From NCBI GenBank assembly GCA_032173675.1, contig JAVKPL010009440.1, positions 124,001 to 188,000 on the forward strand: 64,000 bases of DNA, read 5' to 3'. The notes beneath the pieces were generated by a model. It was not told where the DNA came from. It worked only from the letters and a program-made list of their open reading frames with translations, and searched no databases. The DNA is from Gastrolobium villosum (taxonomy: Eukaryota > Streptophyta > Magnoliopsida > Fabales > Fabaceae). The first letter of the stretch is position 1, and every line of letters starts with the position of its first letter. Made by a program: the position numbers and the translations under genes. This document shows positions 46,636 to 58,372 of the stretch, one piece after another.

Positions 46636-46860
46636 AAAAAATATTTCTCAAGCTGCTTGAGATAAATTCATCTCCGGTCACTCAGAACTACGTCGTTTTG
46701 ATTATTTATTTCCTTATATTTATTGATTCACCTTTGAATTTGAATTGTTATGATTTCCCTCTTCTCTCTTCCTTTATCACCATTGATCCATCTTTGTACG
46801 GTTATGATTTAATAGCCGGAGATAATTTTATCTCCGGCAACTTGAGAAATGATAAGCCCT
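46634..46860. mobile_element. Foldback element between two (AT)n runs
   Basis: GGAAAAAATATTTCTCAAG and GATAAATTCATCTCCGG on the left are mirrored by CCGGAGATAATTTTATCTCCGG and CTTGAGAAATGATAAGCCC on the right. (AT)n lies immediately on both sides (46575-46633, 46861-46877). Non-coding. Confidence 0.65.
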
Positions 46861-46889
46861 ATATATATATATATATAGTTCACTTTTTC

Positions 46890-47085
46890 TGCCGTGCAGA
46901 TAAGTTGTCTACATTAAGCTTAATACGACGTCGTTTGGGGTGGAAATCATGATATTTTTGTAATTTTAATTTATTCCAAGATTATTATAGTCTTTATAAT
47001 AATAATTTTTTAATCTCAAAACGACATTATTTGGAATGTAAATGCAGATAATTTATCTGCAGTAAATATGCAGAAATATTTTTCT
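46890..47085. repeat. Foldback relic, same family as 17310
   Basis: Shares AATAATTTTTTAATCTCAAAACGACATTATTT-type sequence (key AAACGACATTATTT) with 17440-17475 and ends in GCAGATAATTTATCTGC. Confidence 0.5.
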
Positions 47086-48167
47086 AATATATATATTTAT
47101 TGCCGTGGATTCATATTATAGTGGTGTAACTCTCCAAATAAGGAATTCTTTTTGTGATATTTCAATTGATTATCATTTCGGAATTAATCCAATTTGAGAC
47201 ATATTTGAATTAAAGGATTAAGGCTTAAAATCCTTAGTGTAAGAGAAGAGTAGAGAAGAGCCAATTCTGAAATTAATACTTTAAATCCCAGATAATAATA
47301 GGGAGGATCGAAAACAACATCTCAATATTCCCTTGACTTCAACTGAGATGGCCAAATAAGGATATTTCAACTTCACAAAAACTTGAACCCGAATTTGTTT
47401 AAACGGAATAAGCATGTAACACTTGAATTAAACTCTGCTGACTGCTAATTAGATGGTGCTTCTTTGGTGTAAGCTAAACTCTGCTAACATGGTGCTCCAG
47501 CACATGGTGAACCTGGGCGGCCCCACTCATTCAAATATATTATTTAACTTGATCATGCGATCATGCGGTGCACCACCTTCCCCCCTCAACAAGTTCCTCA
47601 AAATTTTCACCTACCCTGTTTCTAAGATCTCTCTCCCGGGTTTGTTCCGTACAATCACCGGAGTTTTCACAGGTCAATCGTCGCCGGAAATTTCATCGAG
47701 TCTCTGTTGTCACTAATTATCCCCGGTGGTGAGGGTATGTGTACTTCAGATACCTGGTTTCCTTCCCTCGGTGTCCTAAGATTAGGGTTTTTAACATTTC
47801 TATTTCAGTGTAAATAGGATATGAATCAAAAGCAATGCAAATCCTAACGTTATAGTTGTTTTATTCTCCCTCATTATCTAAACATGCAAATTCAAGCATG
47901 TGCTGCAATTGCATTTGCCTAGTATCACTGGAAATATGTTGCTTCTATGAATTATTAATGTTACATTTTCATTTAAAGCTTTAGATTTACTTTCAACTTC
48001 CAAGTTGATTTTTGTATGCACATTGGCAAGTTTTGCATGCAATTGCTTCTTCTGAACTTCGTAAGAAGATTCGTTGTTTTGTGATATAAACTTTTTTTTT
48101 TTTTGGGTTGTAGAAAGGCCAATACGCTTATTAACGAGGAATTTGCAGTGAAAAAAAAGAAGAAGGA
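47086..48167 (+). promoter_or_regulatory. Promoter and 5' UTR region of the TDBD-protein gene
   Basis: A C-rich exon-like stretch at about 47570-47735 with donor GGTGAGG|GTATGT, then an intron to the acceptor GGGTTGTAG (about 48113), suggest a leader of two exons. The second (48114-48170) carries the ATG as its last codon. Transcription start unknown. Confidence 0.5.
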
Positions 48168-50619
48168 ATGGTACGTGTCATTTCTCCATTATTTGGAACT
48201 TGGGATTTTGAGTTACATTTTGTTGGGGATTATCTTTATTTTTTATGGTGAAACTTCTCATGTTTGAATTTTGAGTGGATCAAGGCCTTTTAAATGCGAT
48301 AAACTTGAATGGGAAAAGCATAAGGAAAATAATGAGCTTTTTCACTTTTCTATTGCATGTTTTTGGTCCATTTTTTAACGACAACAAGAACTTTGTCTTG
48401 GAGGTAAATGTTAGAAGGATTTACCATTAGAATTGTAACTTTTGTCTTGGTTCTTGGAAAGCATGAGGGCAAGGGTAGACATCTAAGGAAAATGTGTATG
48501 ATGGTTAAGAAATTTATCAACATGTTTAAGTTATGCAACAAGTAAATTGAGTTAATTTTATCTTTTGCTTGCATGAAGGGTGTTATGATCCATGCTAATC
48601 ATAGTTTATTCTATCTCAAGCACAGATATAGAATTAGCATTTTTCTCTTTAAATTTTTTTTTTTAAGGGCATCTTTCGAATTTGCTGTGACAGTCTTCCC
48701 AGAATCAGGCATTTTGGCTAGCAAAGAATCCTGGGGTTTTGAATGATGGTGAGATGATGAGATATGAAAATTCTTCTAGAATTGAGTCCAAGCGTCCTCA
48801 TCCTTGGTTCATGGATAGTCCTGAAGTGGATCTGTTTCCTAATAAGAAACAGGCAGTAGAGGTTTCAAACAACAGTTTCTTAACAGGAATGCCCAGCTCC
48901 AATACTTCTTCATGGGAAAATCCTTCATGTTTTCAATCGTTCACTGAACAAATATTTGACCCAGATGCTCCCGCAAGGACTACGAATTCTGAAAACAGAA
49001 ACATTTCCTCTGTTAGGGTAGATATGTTGAGTGTGGAAAGAAAGAACAACATGGAACCCTTTGGGAGTGATTCTTTGTTTGGTTTATCCATATCCACTAC
49101 ATTAGAAGATATTCATTCAGGTTTTAATTATGGTGGAACTAGGAATGTTGAAGTTAGTATGGTGAAGGAATCTGAGAATGTCATGTCTGTTCCTACAAAT
49201 CATCCCTATGAGAGGGTAGTTAACAACTCTCTGTCAAACCCTCAAGCACACAAGTGTGGTGATAATTCCTCAACAACTCCCAACAACAAAGGGGACAACA
49301 GTATAATATTCCTGGACAATGCTTATGGTGGGACAGATAATAATCTTATTTCAATGGGTCAATTTTATAACAAGGAAGATAACAACTTATCTATTGATCA
49401 GAGCTACAGAGAGATTTGTGATACAATATTAATGGATAAACGATTTAGCAAGGTGGATAGTAATGTGATATCTATTGCCCAAACTTATAACAAAGCAGAT
49501 GGCAATTCTATGTCAAGAGATCACGTATTCAATAAGGGGGAAGATGGTACAATATCAGTGGGTCAAACCTACTGCCACAAGGGGCAAAATAACATGCCAT
49601 TAGTTGTTCAATCTTCTAAAAAAGAAGAGACCACTATGATATCCTTTGGTGGCTGTGATGATGATGATACATCTCCCTCTGGAAGATTCTTTTCCAGCAA
49701 TGAACTATTGATGATGGGTCTAGCAGCTTCACATAACTCAGAAGCTCTGAATGAGAAACAGTTGGGTAAATCAAATTCTGATTCACTCATAAGTGCAGCC
49801 CTGATGTCTGCATCTGGAACTGAAAATGTTTCCAAGATAAAAGAGGAGATAAAAAGGTCTAAGAAGGCTCCTTCAAACAACTTCCCTTCAAATGTCAGAA
49901 GTTTGCTGTCCACCGGTATGCTAGATGGAGTCCCTGTAAAGTATAAGACCTGGTCGCGAGAGGTAAATTTTAGTATTCGTGAATTAATCTTTCACAGAAG
50001 CTTAACTTTGATCACATGTCTGGTTGTTCTTATGCTTGCTAGAACGAACTTCAAGGTGTCATAAAAGGTTCTGGGTATTTATGCAGCTGCCAGTCATGTA
50101 ATTTTTCGAAGGTAGGTAAGTTAAATCCTGGTCATGGATGTATTCTTTTTGAGCCAAATTGCTGTCTCTGACTGATGTTAAGTATCTCCAGCTAATTAAT
50201 GCATATGAGTTTGAACGACATGCTGGTTGCAAGACAAAACACCCCAATAATCACATTTACTTTGAGAATGGGAAGACTGTATATGGGATTGTACAAGAGC
50301 TCAGGAGTACTCCACAGAATATGATATTTAAAGTGATTCAGACTATAACTGGTTCACCTATCAATCAGAAATCCTTCCACATTTGGAAAGGTGATGCAAT
50401 TTGTGCTTCTTTAATTATTTTGCATTTTTTTTTAATCAACTTTGATATCTTCATTGTTTGTATTGATGCAAAATCCTTTGTCTAGGTAAAACTTTATTCC
50501 TTCTCACATTGTCGCTTTCTCCCTCCTTTACAGATTCCTTTTTAGTTGCTACACAGGAACTCCAGCGCATATATGGGAAAGACGAAGTGAAGCAATTATC
50601 ACAAGGGAGCATTGTTTGA
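48168..50619 (+). CDS. Tify/TPL-binding-domain (TDBD/Jas-like) protein (541 aa, 5 exons)
   Basis: Plant nuclear-type protein of unknown specific function with a C-terminal Tify-domain-binding domain, the fold that also occurs beside PHD fingers in IDM1-like regulators; no PHD or acetyltransferase part is present. Exons: 48168-48170 (the ATG alone), 48694-49962, 50043-50111, 50192-50390, 50534-50619; 542 codons, GT-AG throughout. The start M|SSQNQAFWLAKNPG fits the family's MSFQNKxFWM opening. Residues 23-45 keep SSRIE.KR...WF and LFPNKKQA. A low-complexity middle has degenerate NKxDxN repeats (about 210-300). The TDBD begins near 398 (FPSNVRSLLSTGMLDG), with C438, C440, C443, H457, C460 and H464 as possible metal ligands, and ends GSPINQKSFHIWK then a helix LQRIYGKDEV. 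Role in repression complexes is inferred from the domain. Confidence 0.88.
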
Positions 50620-51421
50620 GTCGTAAGGTTGGAAGATGCTCGTTTGGTGATAGTAGTGAATCGTTTGCATACATCTTTGCTGACTGACTAACAACATTAA
50701 CTTGGGTGTTTGAATATTTTTCTCAATTGAAGACAAGTCATCCTTGGTGATAGAAGGGAACTCTGGAAACAAAGCAGATGTATCCTAATTGGATTTGCGA
50801 TGGCAGTAAGTAGTCAAAAACTTTCATGGAGGGCAGTTAATTTTAATATCATGGTCTAGATTCCGGTGCATGTTCTCAGTCTTGTATGTGATGGAGTTAG
50901 TTGTACTCTTTGAAAGATAAAGGGTTGTGGTCTATCTTTTGTATGTATGTTTTTTTAGGGGCTATGTTCCCCATTAGGTAAGAATTGTTTTTCATCCAAC
51001 CCTGTTTCTTCGTATTATATAGGCCTATTGAGCCATTTACTATTTTTGTTATGCTGAATTGGAAAATGAAATTTTGTATTATATTTTATACACTTGTAAT
51101 CTCGATGGTGTCATTTGAAGTTTAACTCATAAGGGAGTTCATGGGAATATATCTCCAACCTCTAGAATTTCTAGCTATTGTGGGTTAATACATGCTATCG
51201 TGGTCTGTATCAATATATTGTATATTCAAAGTTGAACCCTCTTCTTTTGTTGGTATTTTTCTTGTCTTATTGACATACCATACTATTACATGAAAAACCT
51301 CTACTATTACATCATAATTGAAGAGGATCGAACAACCAGAAACCTATGTAGTTGCTGTTGTTAAATAGGCATTTGGACAGCGCATTGAAGTTGAAATTTA
51401 GATTAAATTTAGTATGCTTCC
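50620..51421. other. Convergent intergenic region
   Basis: 3' UTRs of the TDBD gene (to about 51000, T-rich) and of the WAT1-like gene (minus strand) face each other. No repeat or other gene seen. Confidence 0.6.
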
Positions 51422-53724
51422 TCATACTTGTTCATCTCGATCTTTGTTTCCCGCACCAGAGTTATTGAGAGTGATGACCTCGTAATTAGAATCCTCCTCT
51501 TTGCCGTTGCTCTCATCCACAGTTTGCTTAGCCGGCAATATATTTTCTTTAATAGTTGGACTTGGTGAGTCGTAATCTTTGCTTTTACCCCACACCACAA
51601 GATACAGCCCTAAAATAATGACAATAGCACCAACCACCCTGTAAAAATTATCAGATTACTTTAGTTAATTTTTAAAAAGTTTGTTTTAGATTTAGTTCTC
51701 TGGGCATTTGTTTTGGTTGGGACTCGATTTTCACAATTACCTGCCAAGGTACATTCGCTCAGCCAGAAAGAAGTAGCCCATGATAGCCACGATGACCATG
51801 CAGAGGGGATTAAAAGTTGTTACGAAGACTGGGCCTCTAACTTTCATCACTACTCCTTGGATGTAATAAGCCATTCCTGAGCAAACTATGCCCTGCATGA
51901 AAATTTTTTGTAAACTTATGGTGGAAAGAAAATAGTTATTACACGTATTCATTCGAACAGCATAGCTAATTTAGTTACAAAGCTGTCTGTTATTATTTAA
52001 AGCTTATATACACTTGAAACTTGGGACAGGAAAATCCTTTTCTGGTGGCATTTAAGTTCTCTTTTAAAGCTAATACTCATTAGTTCATCCTTTTGTTATA
52101 ATATCTTCTTCAATATGCCTTTGAAACATAGACTAGGCTTCGGATGCCAGTGTTGGTTTTAGAGCCTTTGAAACTCTTTTAGTGGTAGATGTGTATATTT
52201 TTTTTTAAACGTAAAGAACTTACACTGTAGACAGCAGCCAGCAGTTTTGTATCCCAATTCAGAGACCATACTGACGGGTTACCCCTTTCCATAACCAGGG
52301 CCACTATGCCACCTTCAATTGTTCCCAATAGGCATATCCATGCTGTAAGAGAGAGCTCAGCAGGGTAGGTTTCAAGGGTAATAGCCTTTTGAGAAAGAGA
52401 AGAAGCTGTATTAGGGACCCCATAAAAACAAAAGGGAAATTTTTTTTGTCTTTGGGATCTTATGATGATAGATAATAACTCACTTGGAGAATCGTGAAGC
52501 AAGCGCAACTAAAGCAACCAATTGTGATCATCACTGATCCCTTTATTGCATGTTGAAGATTTGGCCCGCCACTATTCTGGTTGTGGCTATTGCTTCCGTG
52601 TTTCCCAAAAAACTCAAGTACTGGGCCTTTTATCAGTGTCATGACCATGGCACCCGCAACTGTGGCTAAAGTCCCCGCCACCTTTGCTTGACTGCGTATA
52701 CTTCTCATTTTTAGCTTCTCAAGCCTGAACAGAACCAGATAAACTGCTTAAAACTTTAAATTTCAAATGTATTGCTTAAAAATGGCATAATAAACTCTTT
52801 CTACGGGCTTAGACTACTCAACCAAGCTAATAAAGAGATTGCTTCTTCATATATAATATGTTTTTGAGTTTGACAGAAAAATATTGCGCGGATCCGAATG
52901 CATCCAGTTACAGACGTAACAGGATTTAAATATTTGAGTACTAATTAATCTAGTTTAATTATTTTTCTATATGTATCCAAAAGAAGAAAAGAACCAAACA
53001 ACTAGACAAATAGTGATAATTTTTTATTTGTTAACATAATTGTTGTGTGCACGTATTTAATAATCTCCAATAGTCAATCTGGAATGCTACATATTTGTTT
53101 AGCTTTATCACCAAATCTGAAATATTCTTTTATAGCAGGGAGTGAAAAACATTACTTGAGTATGCAAGCCATCACGAAGGTAATGGCAGGAAGGACATTG
53201 AACATGGTAACGGCAAAGGTAGCAGTTGTGTACTTCATTCCCAAAAAATATAAATTCTGATCAATAACTGGCCTGCCATAAGAAAGTAATAATTATCAGA
53301 GTTATTAAGTGAGTGTTATGCATGAATCTGATAGGATAATAATATTAATAAATATGTGTTTAGCCATGCAGGAAATTACTCTAGCACGCTGAGCGCCACT
53401 ATCTTCATAAAAATTGAAAATGTCATCTTTGGCCTTACTTTCCTGTCAAAAGAATGTAGCATAACTTCAATATCACAAGTTCATATAATCACACACACAC
53501 AGAGAGGGAAGAGAGAAATTAATATACTTGTCCAAGATCACCGCGAAAGGTGCCATGACAACGAAAGCAACAGCATGGCGATAAACGACGAAAACATAAT
53601 TGCTCATTCCCTTGTTCAGTGCAGCCTTGGATAGAACATCCATACCTGCAAGTCCAAACTGTAAGAACACAACACCAATCAATGGCTTCATTCGGTTGAT
53701 CCATTTTTGTTTATCACCGTCCAT
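51422..53724 (-). CDS. WAT1-related (MtN21/EamA) membrane transporter (382 aa, 7 exons)
   Basis: Drug/metabolite-transporter-type protein with two EamA repeats and about ten membrane helices; relatives (WAT1/UMAMIT) move auxin or amino acids across tonoplast or plasma membrane. Exons on the minus strand: 53724-53528, 53442-53380, 53272-53156, 52724-52484, 52385-52224, 51892-51741, 51638-51422; 383 codons, all GT-AG. Family landmarks: KPLIGVVFLQFGLAGMDVLS (13 onward), YRHAVAFVVMAPFA, PVIDQNLYFLGMKYTTATFA, NVLPAITFVMA, the long central loop after LIKGP, then TAWICLLGTIEGGIVAL, GIVCSGMAYYIQGVVMK and FNPLCMVIVAIMG. The hydrophilic tail ends NKDRDEQV. All seven exons typical of the family are present, so it is probably functional. 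Substrate is not predictable from sequence. Confidence 0.94.
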
Positions 53725-53804
53725 CTTTTTTCAGCTCGAAACTTAACCTATTTCTTGAGCCACTAGAATGAAATAGCACACCAGTGCACCAGTGAAGGCT
53801 AATG

Positions 53805-53812
53805 TTTATATA
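53805..53812 (-). promoter_or_regulatory. TATA box of the WAT1-like gene
   Basis: TATATAAA on the minus strand, about 80 bp upstream of the ATG at 53724, implying a short leader. Confidence 0.6.
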
Positions 53813-54565
53813 AGAGCTGGTTGTCGTATATAATAAATTAGGTGTGCTTAGAAAATAGTAGAGTATACATTATACCTACATATGGGAGCTCTTTTATTTT
53901 CATGTAACCAAATGCAGAGTCACAGCTATCAACGTATGCCATCATCAGAATTCTTTAAAAAGTCGATGTCCGCTTTCAATTATTACTGTCTTTTGCATAG
54001 TTGAATGTTACTCATCATGGAGTGGCTTTTCTCATATCGTTCACTTGTTTTTTATTCTTTTGTGATTCATTTAATTAACTTGATTTTTGCATACTATTTG
54101 TGAAGATTTTTTTTTAGGGGGGCAGAGGTCGACCCAGGAAATTAAATGATGAGGGCGATAATTTATATTACTCGTTGTCACTTTTGGTTGGAATGATCAC
54201 GCTAAGGATGCAAAAATGCCTATTAGGAAGAACCTAATAAAATTATATAATTACATTAGACATAAAAAAAAATTGCTATAATTTTCATAGAATGTATCAT
54301 AATTTTTTGCATCCAATAATAGTGATCCAATGCACTCTCTATTTTAATGAGAAGCTAGTAGCCATACTCCGAAGACAAGATCGTGGCCGGAAGAGGTTAT
54401 AGGGGAATATCCAAACTATCTACCAAAAAAAATCTAGTATTTAATTTATTTGAGTTATCTATATTTCAATCATCTTAACATAGCTTAAAGAAAACTCTAA
54501 AGTTAATATAAAGTTATTGGACTCCATATCATATGGACCCAAATAATCATGTGCTTATCATAAAA
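53813..54565. other. Upstream region of the WAT1-like gene
   Basis: AT-rich. Includes a poly-A-ended retroposon-like tail at about 54352-54430 (see 35076-36802). No gene seen. Confidence 0.45.
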
Positions 54566-54731
54566 GAGATTTGTATTTGTCATTTAACATGACACAACAA
54601 ATTTTTCTACATACACAATATTTTGTGGGTCCCACACTTTTTGAAGAAAAAAGAAAAAATTACGGCACGCAAAACGAATCTCTATAGCATTACACAATCA
54701 TTTTTCCTACAACATAATTCTTATAAAACCC
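54566..54731. mobile_element. MITE, 9-bp-TSD family
   Basis: 166 bp, GAGATTTGTATTTGTC to TTCTTATAAAACCC, with core TTTTGTGGGTCCCACAC. The perfect 9-bp repeat ATCATAAAA flanks it (54557-54565, 54732-54740). Same subfamily as 12117 and 13743. Confidence 0.88.
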
Positions 54732-54976
54732 ATCATAAAAACAAAAGAAAATCATGTGTTGTTTATCTGTGCCATTTTAATACTTCACTCCCAAGTAATA
54801 ATAGCACTCTATAGTGTCTGGTTCCGATGCTTTCAAGAACTCATTTCCGTTTTCATTACAAGTTTCCATCCTTAGTTACTAATATCAACTTTGTTATTCG
54901 GGTCTCTTCTGCCACCACATTACAATTTCCCACATCACATCTCCCGATAAACACTTATAAGAATAGAATATGTGAT

Positions 54977-55651
54977 GGCTAAAGCACAATTTTAAAGTTT
55001 TTGGACAAAATAATTACCCGATTAAAGCTGATTGAATAAGTTTTTCCAAAGTAATGCAGTCAAACATGTCACCTATGCTGACGGGACTAGTCCCGTCACT
55101 TATATTGACGGGACTCGTGCCACGTCAGCGCCACGTAGGCAGTCCAATTACCGTAAAACTTCGGAAGACCATAACTTGTGACTCGGGTATCCAAATCACA
55201 TGATTCTTTTTTTGATTTCACATAACTTTTTGAGATCTACGCAATGAAACCTCATTTGATATATTTTATCTCCCATAAATATAGTTTGAATTTATAACAA
55301 TTGTACCACAATCACAAGAGTGTTTATTCATAAAATCTTCAAACTATGTTTGTGCGAGATAAAATATATCAAATGAGGTGTCATTATGTAGATCTCGAAA
55401 AGTTATGTGAAATCAAAAAAAAAATCATGTGATTTGGATACCCGAGTCACAAGTTATGACCTTATGAAGCTTTACGGTAATTGGACTGTCTACGTGGCGC
55501 TGACGTGGCACGAGTCCCGTCAGTATCAGTGACGGGACTAGTCCCGTCAGCATAGGTGACATGTTTGACTGCATTACTTTGGAAAAACTTATCCAATCAA
55601 CTTTAATCGAGTAATTCTTTTGTCCAAAAATTTTAAAATGGTGCTTTTGCC
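54977..55651. mobile_element. 675-bp long foldback, Mutator-like
   Basis: Two arms of roughly 310 bp are nearly perfect reverse complements; the loop is about 55280-55340. Tips are GGCTAAAGCACAATTTTAAA and TTTTAAAATGGTGCTTTTGCC. The perfect 10-bp repeat AATATGTGAT flanks it (54967-54976, 55652-55661), in the 9-11 bp range of Mutator-like elements. Each arm contains the nested palindrome GACGGGACTAGTCCCGTC and the related GACGGGACTCGTGCC. No transposase. If transcribed it would fold into a long double-stranded hairpin. Confidence 0.85.
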
Positions 55652-56025
55652 AATATGTGATACATGAAACACAAATATACATGCGTGGCGTAGTTTGGCC
55701 TCAACACCTTCAACATAATCAGCCCCTTTCTTTATTTCTTCTACTAATCTCTCCACATGCCCATACACTGAGTAGTACCGGTTAAAGTAATGGAATTTTT
55801 TTCATTTTGCGAAGAATGATGAAAAGAAATGGATTAACACAATTCCCTTTTTCTTTTCCTCTTGATGTTTGATGACTCAAAAAAATGAAGTTATCGACCA
55901 AAAAATCTATGCTTAGAAATGAAGGTCCCAAGTTATCGACCAAAAAGCCTACATTACATTATGCAATATTCTTATTTTTAAGTGGAGACCACATCACTAA
56001 GAAGTCATTTTCATATATAATATAT

Positions 56026-56189
56026 GGGTTTTATTAGTCTCATTTAACATAAGATAGTTATCTTATGTTGTAGAGAGAAAATAGGTGGGTCCCACCATTA
56101 CAAGAAAAAAAGAAAAATATGAGATACGGAAATCGAACTGAGAGAAAATGATAGATAATATCTTATGTAAAAGAAGAGTAATATTTCCT
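56026..56189. mobile_element. MITE, 9-bp-TSD family
   Basis: 164 bp, GGGTTTTATTAGTCTC to GAGTAATATTTCCT, with core AGGTGGGTCCCACC. The perfect 9-bp repeat ATAATATAT flanks it (56017-56025, 56190-56198). Confidence 0.85.
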
Positions 56190-58195
56190 ATAATATATTT
56201 ATTTATTTTTGGTATATTTTTGGGGGGTCACTCCTAGCCTCCCGTACAAGTACGCCCTTGGATAGGATGTCCATAAAAAAGGAGATCATTATCAATGGAC
56301 TAAGCAAATATTCATTATAAAATATGAATTTCATATCGTATCTTAATCACTTAAGGTATTAAGTTCATGCACATCCTCCCACTTATACGATTCTTACTTA
56401 GTTTATTTCTAACCAATATTTTTTCATAAAACAAGAAAAAACAATGCTCCAATAGACGATTTCAGATGAAGTGCTAGTTAATTTTTAAAATATGAATTAC
56501 TAACCATGGAGGTACCCAATTGGAGGTAAAATTTCTTTATTGGAATTACAAATATCATCATGATTTGTATATTTCGGGCGTACTTTCTTTTCATATAGGA
56601 GTTAATGGAAGAGTCCAAAAGATGTGGATAAAAAGGGTTGTGAATTATTCAGCTGCATTATTGAATATCCGGTCCAATGAGTCAATAGTTGAAGGCAACA
56701 TATGAAGGATGATTAGCACAAGCATAATAATGATATCTATCCTTTGTACAGTTGAGTATTAAAGGTTTGGTCCGAGGTCAAGAATTCAAAGTATGGTAAG
56801 CACTTAGGTCCACTTCGTAGCTGGTAGCTTTAAGTCTTTTTAAGCGGTTGTTTCTTTGTGCTTTTTTTTTTGTTTTTTGTTTTTGGTAAATCTTTCTTTG
56901 TGCTTTTAATATGTGCAGCCACTAGTATCACCATTTGGATGGTTTTGGTACCCACTCACAGCATATTTTAGATATAAGTGTGTCTGACTGTGCCCCACTC
57001 ATTGTGCAAAAACAATTGCAGCTTGTGTGTAACATATGGCCACCAATTTCAAGTATTGGTGCTCTGATGTGCTTGTCAATGGAGTCTTACTCGATGTGGG
57101 TCCAGTTCAACATTTGTTCCCCGCATGGCAGAAAAGAGAAATAATCAAGTAAAAATTAGAGTGGGAAGGGGAATTACAATTAAAAAAATATAAATAAATC
57201 ATATTTACTTCAGAAAAAGCAAAACATTGAAACTAATTTAATAGCTAGAACTACTGCTTTGGAAGGCATATATACCTTTAATCCCTTTCAATTAGAATTT
57301 TGACTTTATATTATTATATATATGATGCCATTTCTAAGAACAAAGTATTAGTATTAAAGTGCATGTTTTGGTGCATAATATAAGATAAGATCTGATTGTA
57401 TAAGACCTGATAAAATTTTAATATTATCTAGCATTTGATATGGTATTGTATAAGATATATCCTCCGATATTTTAAAAATTAATATATTAAAAAAAATTAT
57501 TTTGATATATTAATATTGAAATGATATATTAGTTCTTGAGAATTGTACTTGTAAGCAATATTAATATATCAACCCCTTATCCAGCCTAATCCCACTCCCT
57601 TAGACCGGATTAAGTTATACATCATTTTGATATATTAAGGGGTTCTGATGTATAAATTTATACTATACGATGGTCATACCAAATAACTGAAAATGTCATA
57701 ACGTATAATATAAAGTTATACTATTAAGCCTTATAGATCATATCAAACAAGCCCAAATAGCGTAAGAGCATTAAAAAACAGCATTAGCGTCAATTCATAC
57801 GTGTACTCAATTCAAATAAAGGAGAAGAAGATGAAAGAAAAGGAAAAAAAGGAAGATGCTTTGTCTTGCTTTGGCATATTAAACGTGATTAAAGATCTGA
57901 GACTGAAAGATCTGAGACTGAAAGCATGAACTGATTTTGATGTATTTGGGTGGACAATCTAGCTACTTAACCGGGCCTATGCCTCACTCTCGCGTCAGCT
58001 ACCTCAACGATTACCCTTCTCCTAAACTGTCACAAGTTCTTCCTTGGGATTTCAATAAAAAAATTCAGCTCAAATTTGGAAAACAGGCGACAAAAAATAG
58101 ACTTGAGGTAATGAATATAGCTTCTATGGTCCAGTCTAAATTCTAGAACGAAGTTTATCACTTTATGCTAGTAAGATTATGGTATAGAAATTAGA
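56190..58195. other. Gene-free stretch
   Basis: 57360-57750 is an AT-rich repeat with weakly mirrored ends (TTTGGTGCATAATATAAG against TTATAGATCATATCAAACAAG), possibly a MITE. Frames of 60-70 codons at 56520, 56935 and 57937 have no family resemblance. 57890-57925 repeats AAAGATCTGAGACTG twice. Confidence 0.45.
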
Positions 58196-58372
58196 GGATG
58201 AATATTTTTACTACCAAAATATTCCACTACCAACTTACTACTTATCTAATCACCGTTGGATCAATATTTTCTCTCTTTATAAACTTTTTAACATTCTCTT
58301 TCTTTGATCTATTGATGATTAGATTGGTAGTAAATTGGTAGTGAAAAATTTTGGTAATAAAAATATCCTCCG
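58196..58372. mobile_element. Foldback MITE with GAGGAT ends
   Basis: GAGGATGAATATTTTTACTACCAAAAT (key end GAGGATGAATATTTTTAC) is mirrored by GGTAATAAAAATATCCTC. TAGAAATT occurs just outside both ends (about 58187 and 58375) and may be the target duplication. Near-copy of 20400-20572. Confidence 0.68.

Noticed and set aside
47453..47716. 87-codon frame upstream of the TDBD gene, considered as a separate small gene
   Set aside because: Better explained as promoter and leader exon of the TDBD gene (donor GGTGAGG|GTATGT); no family resemblance.
55425..55682. 85-codon frame on the minus strand
   Set aside because: Lies in the right arm of the long foldback; explained by the inverted repeat.
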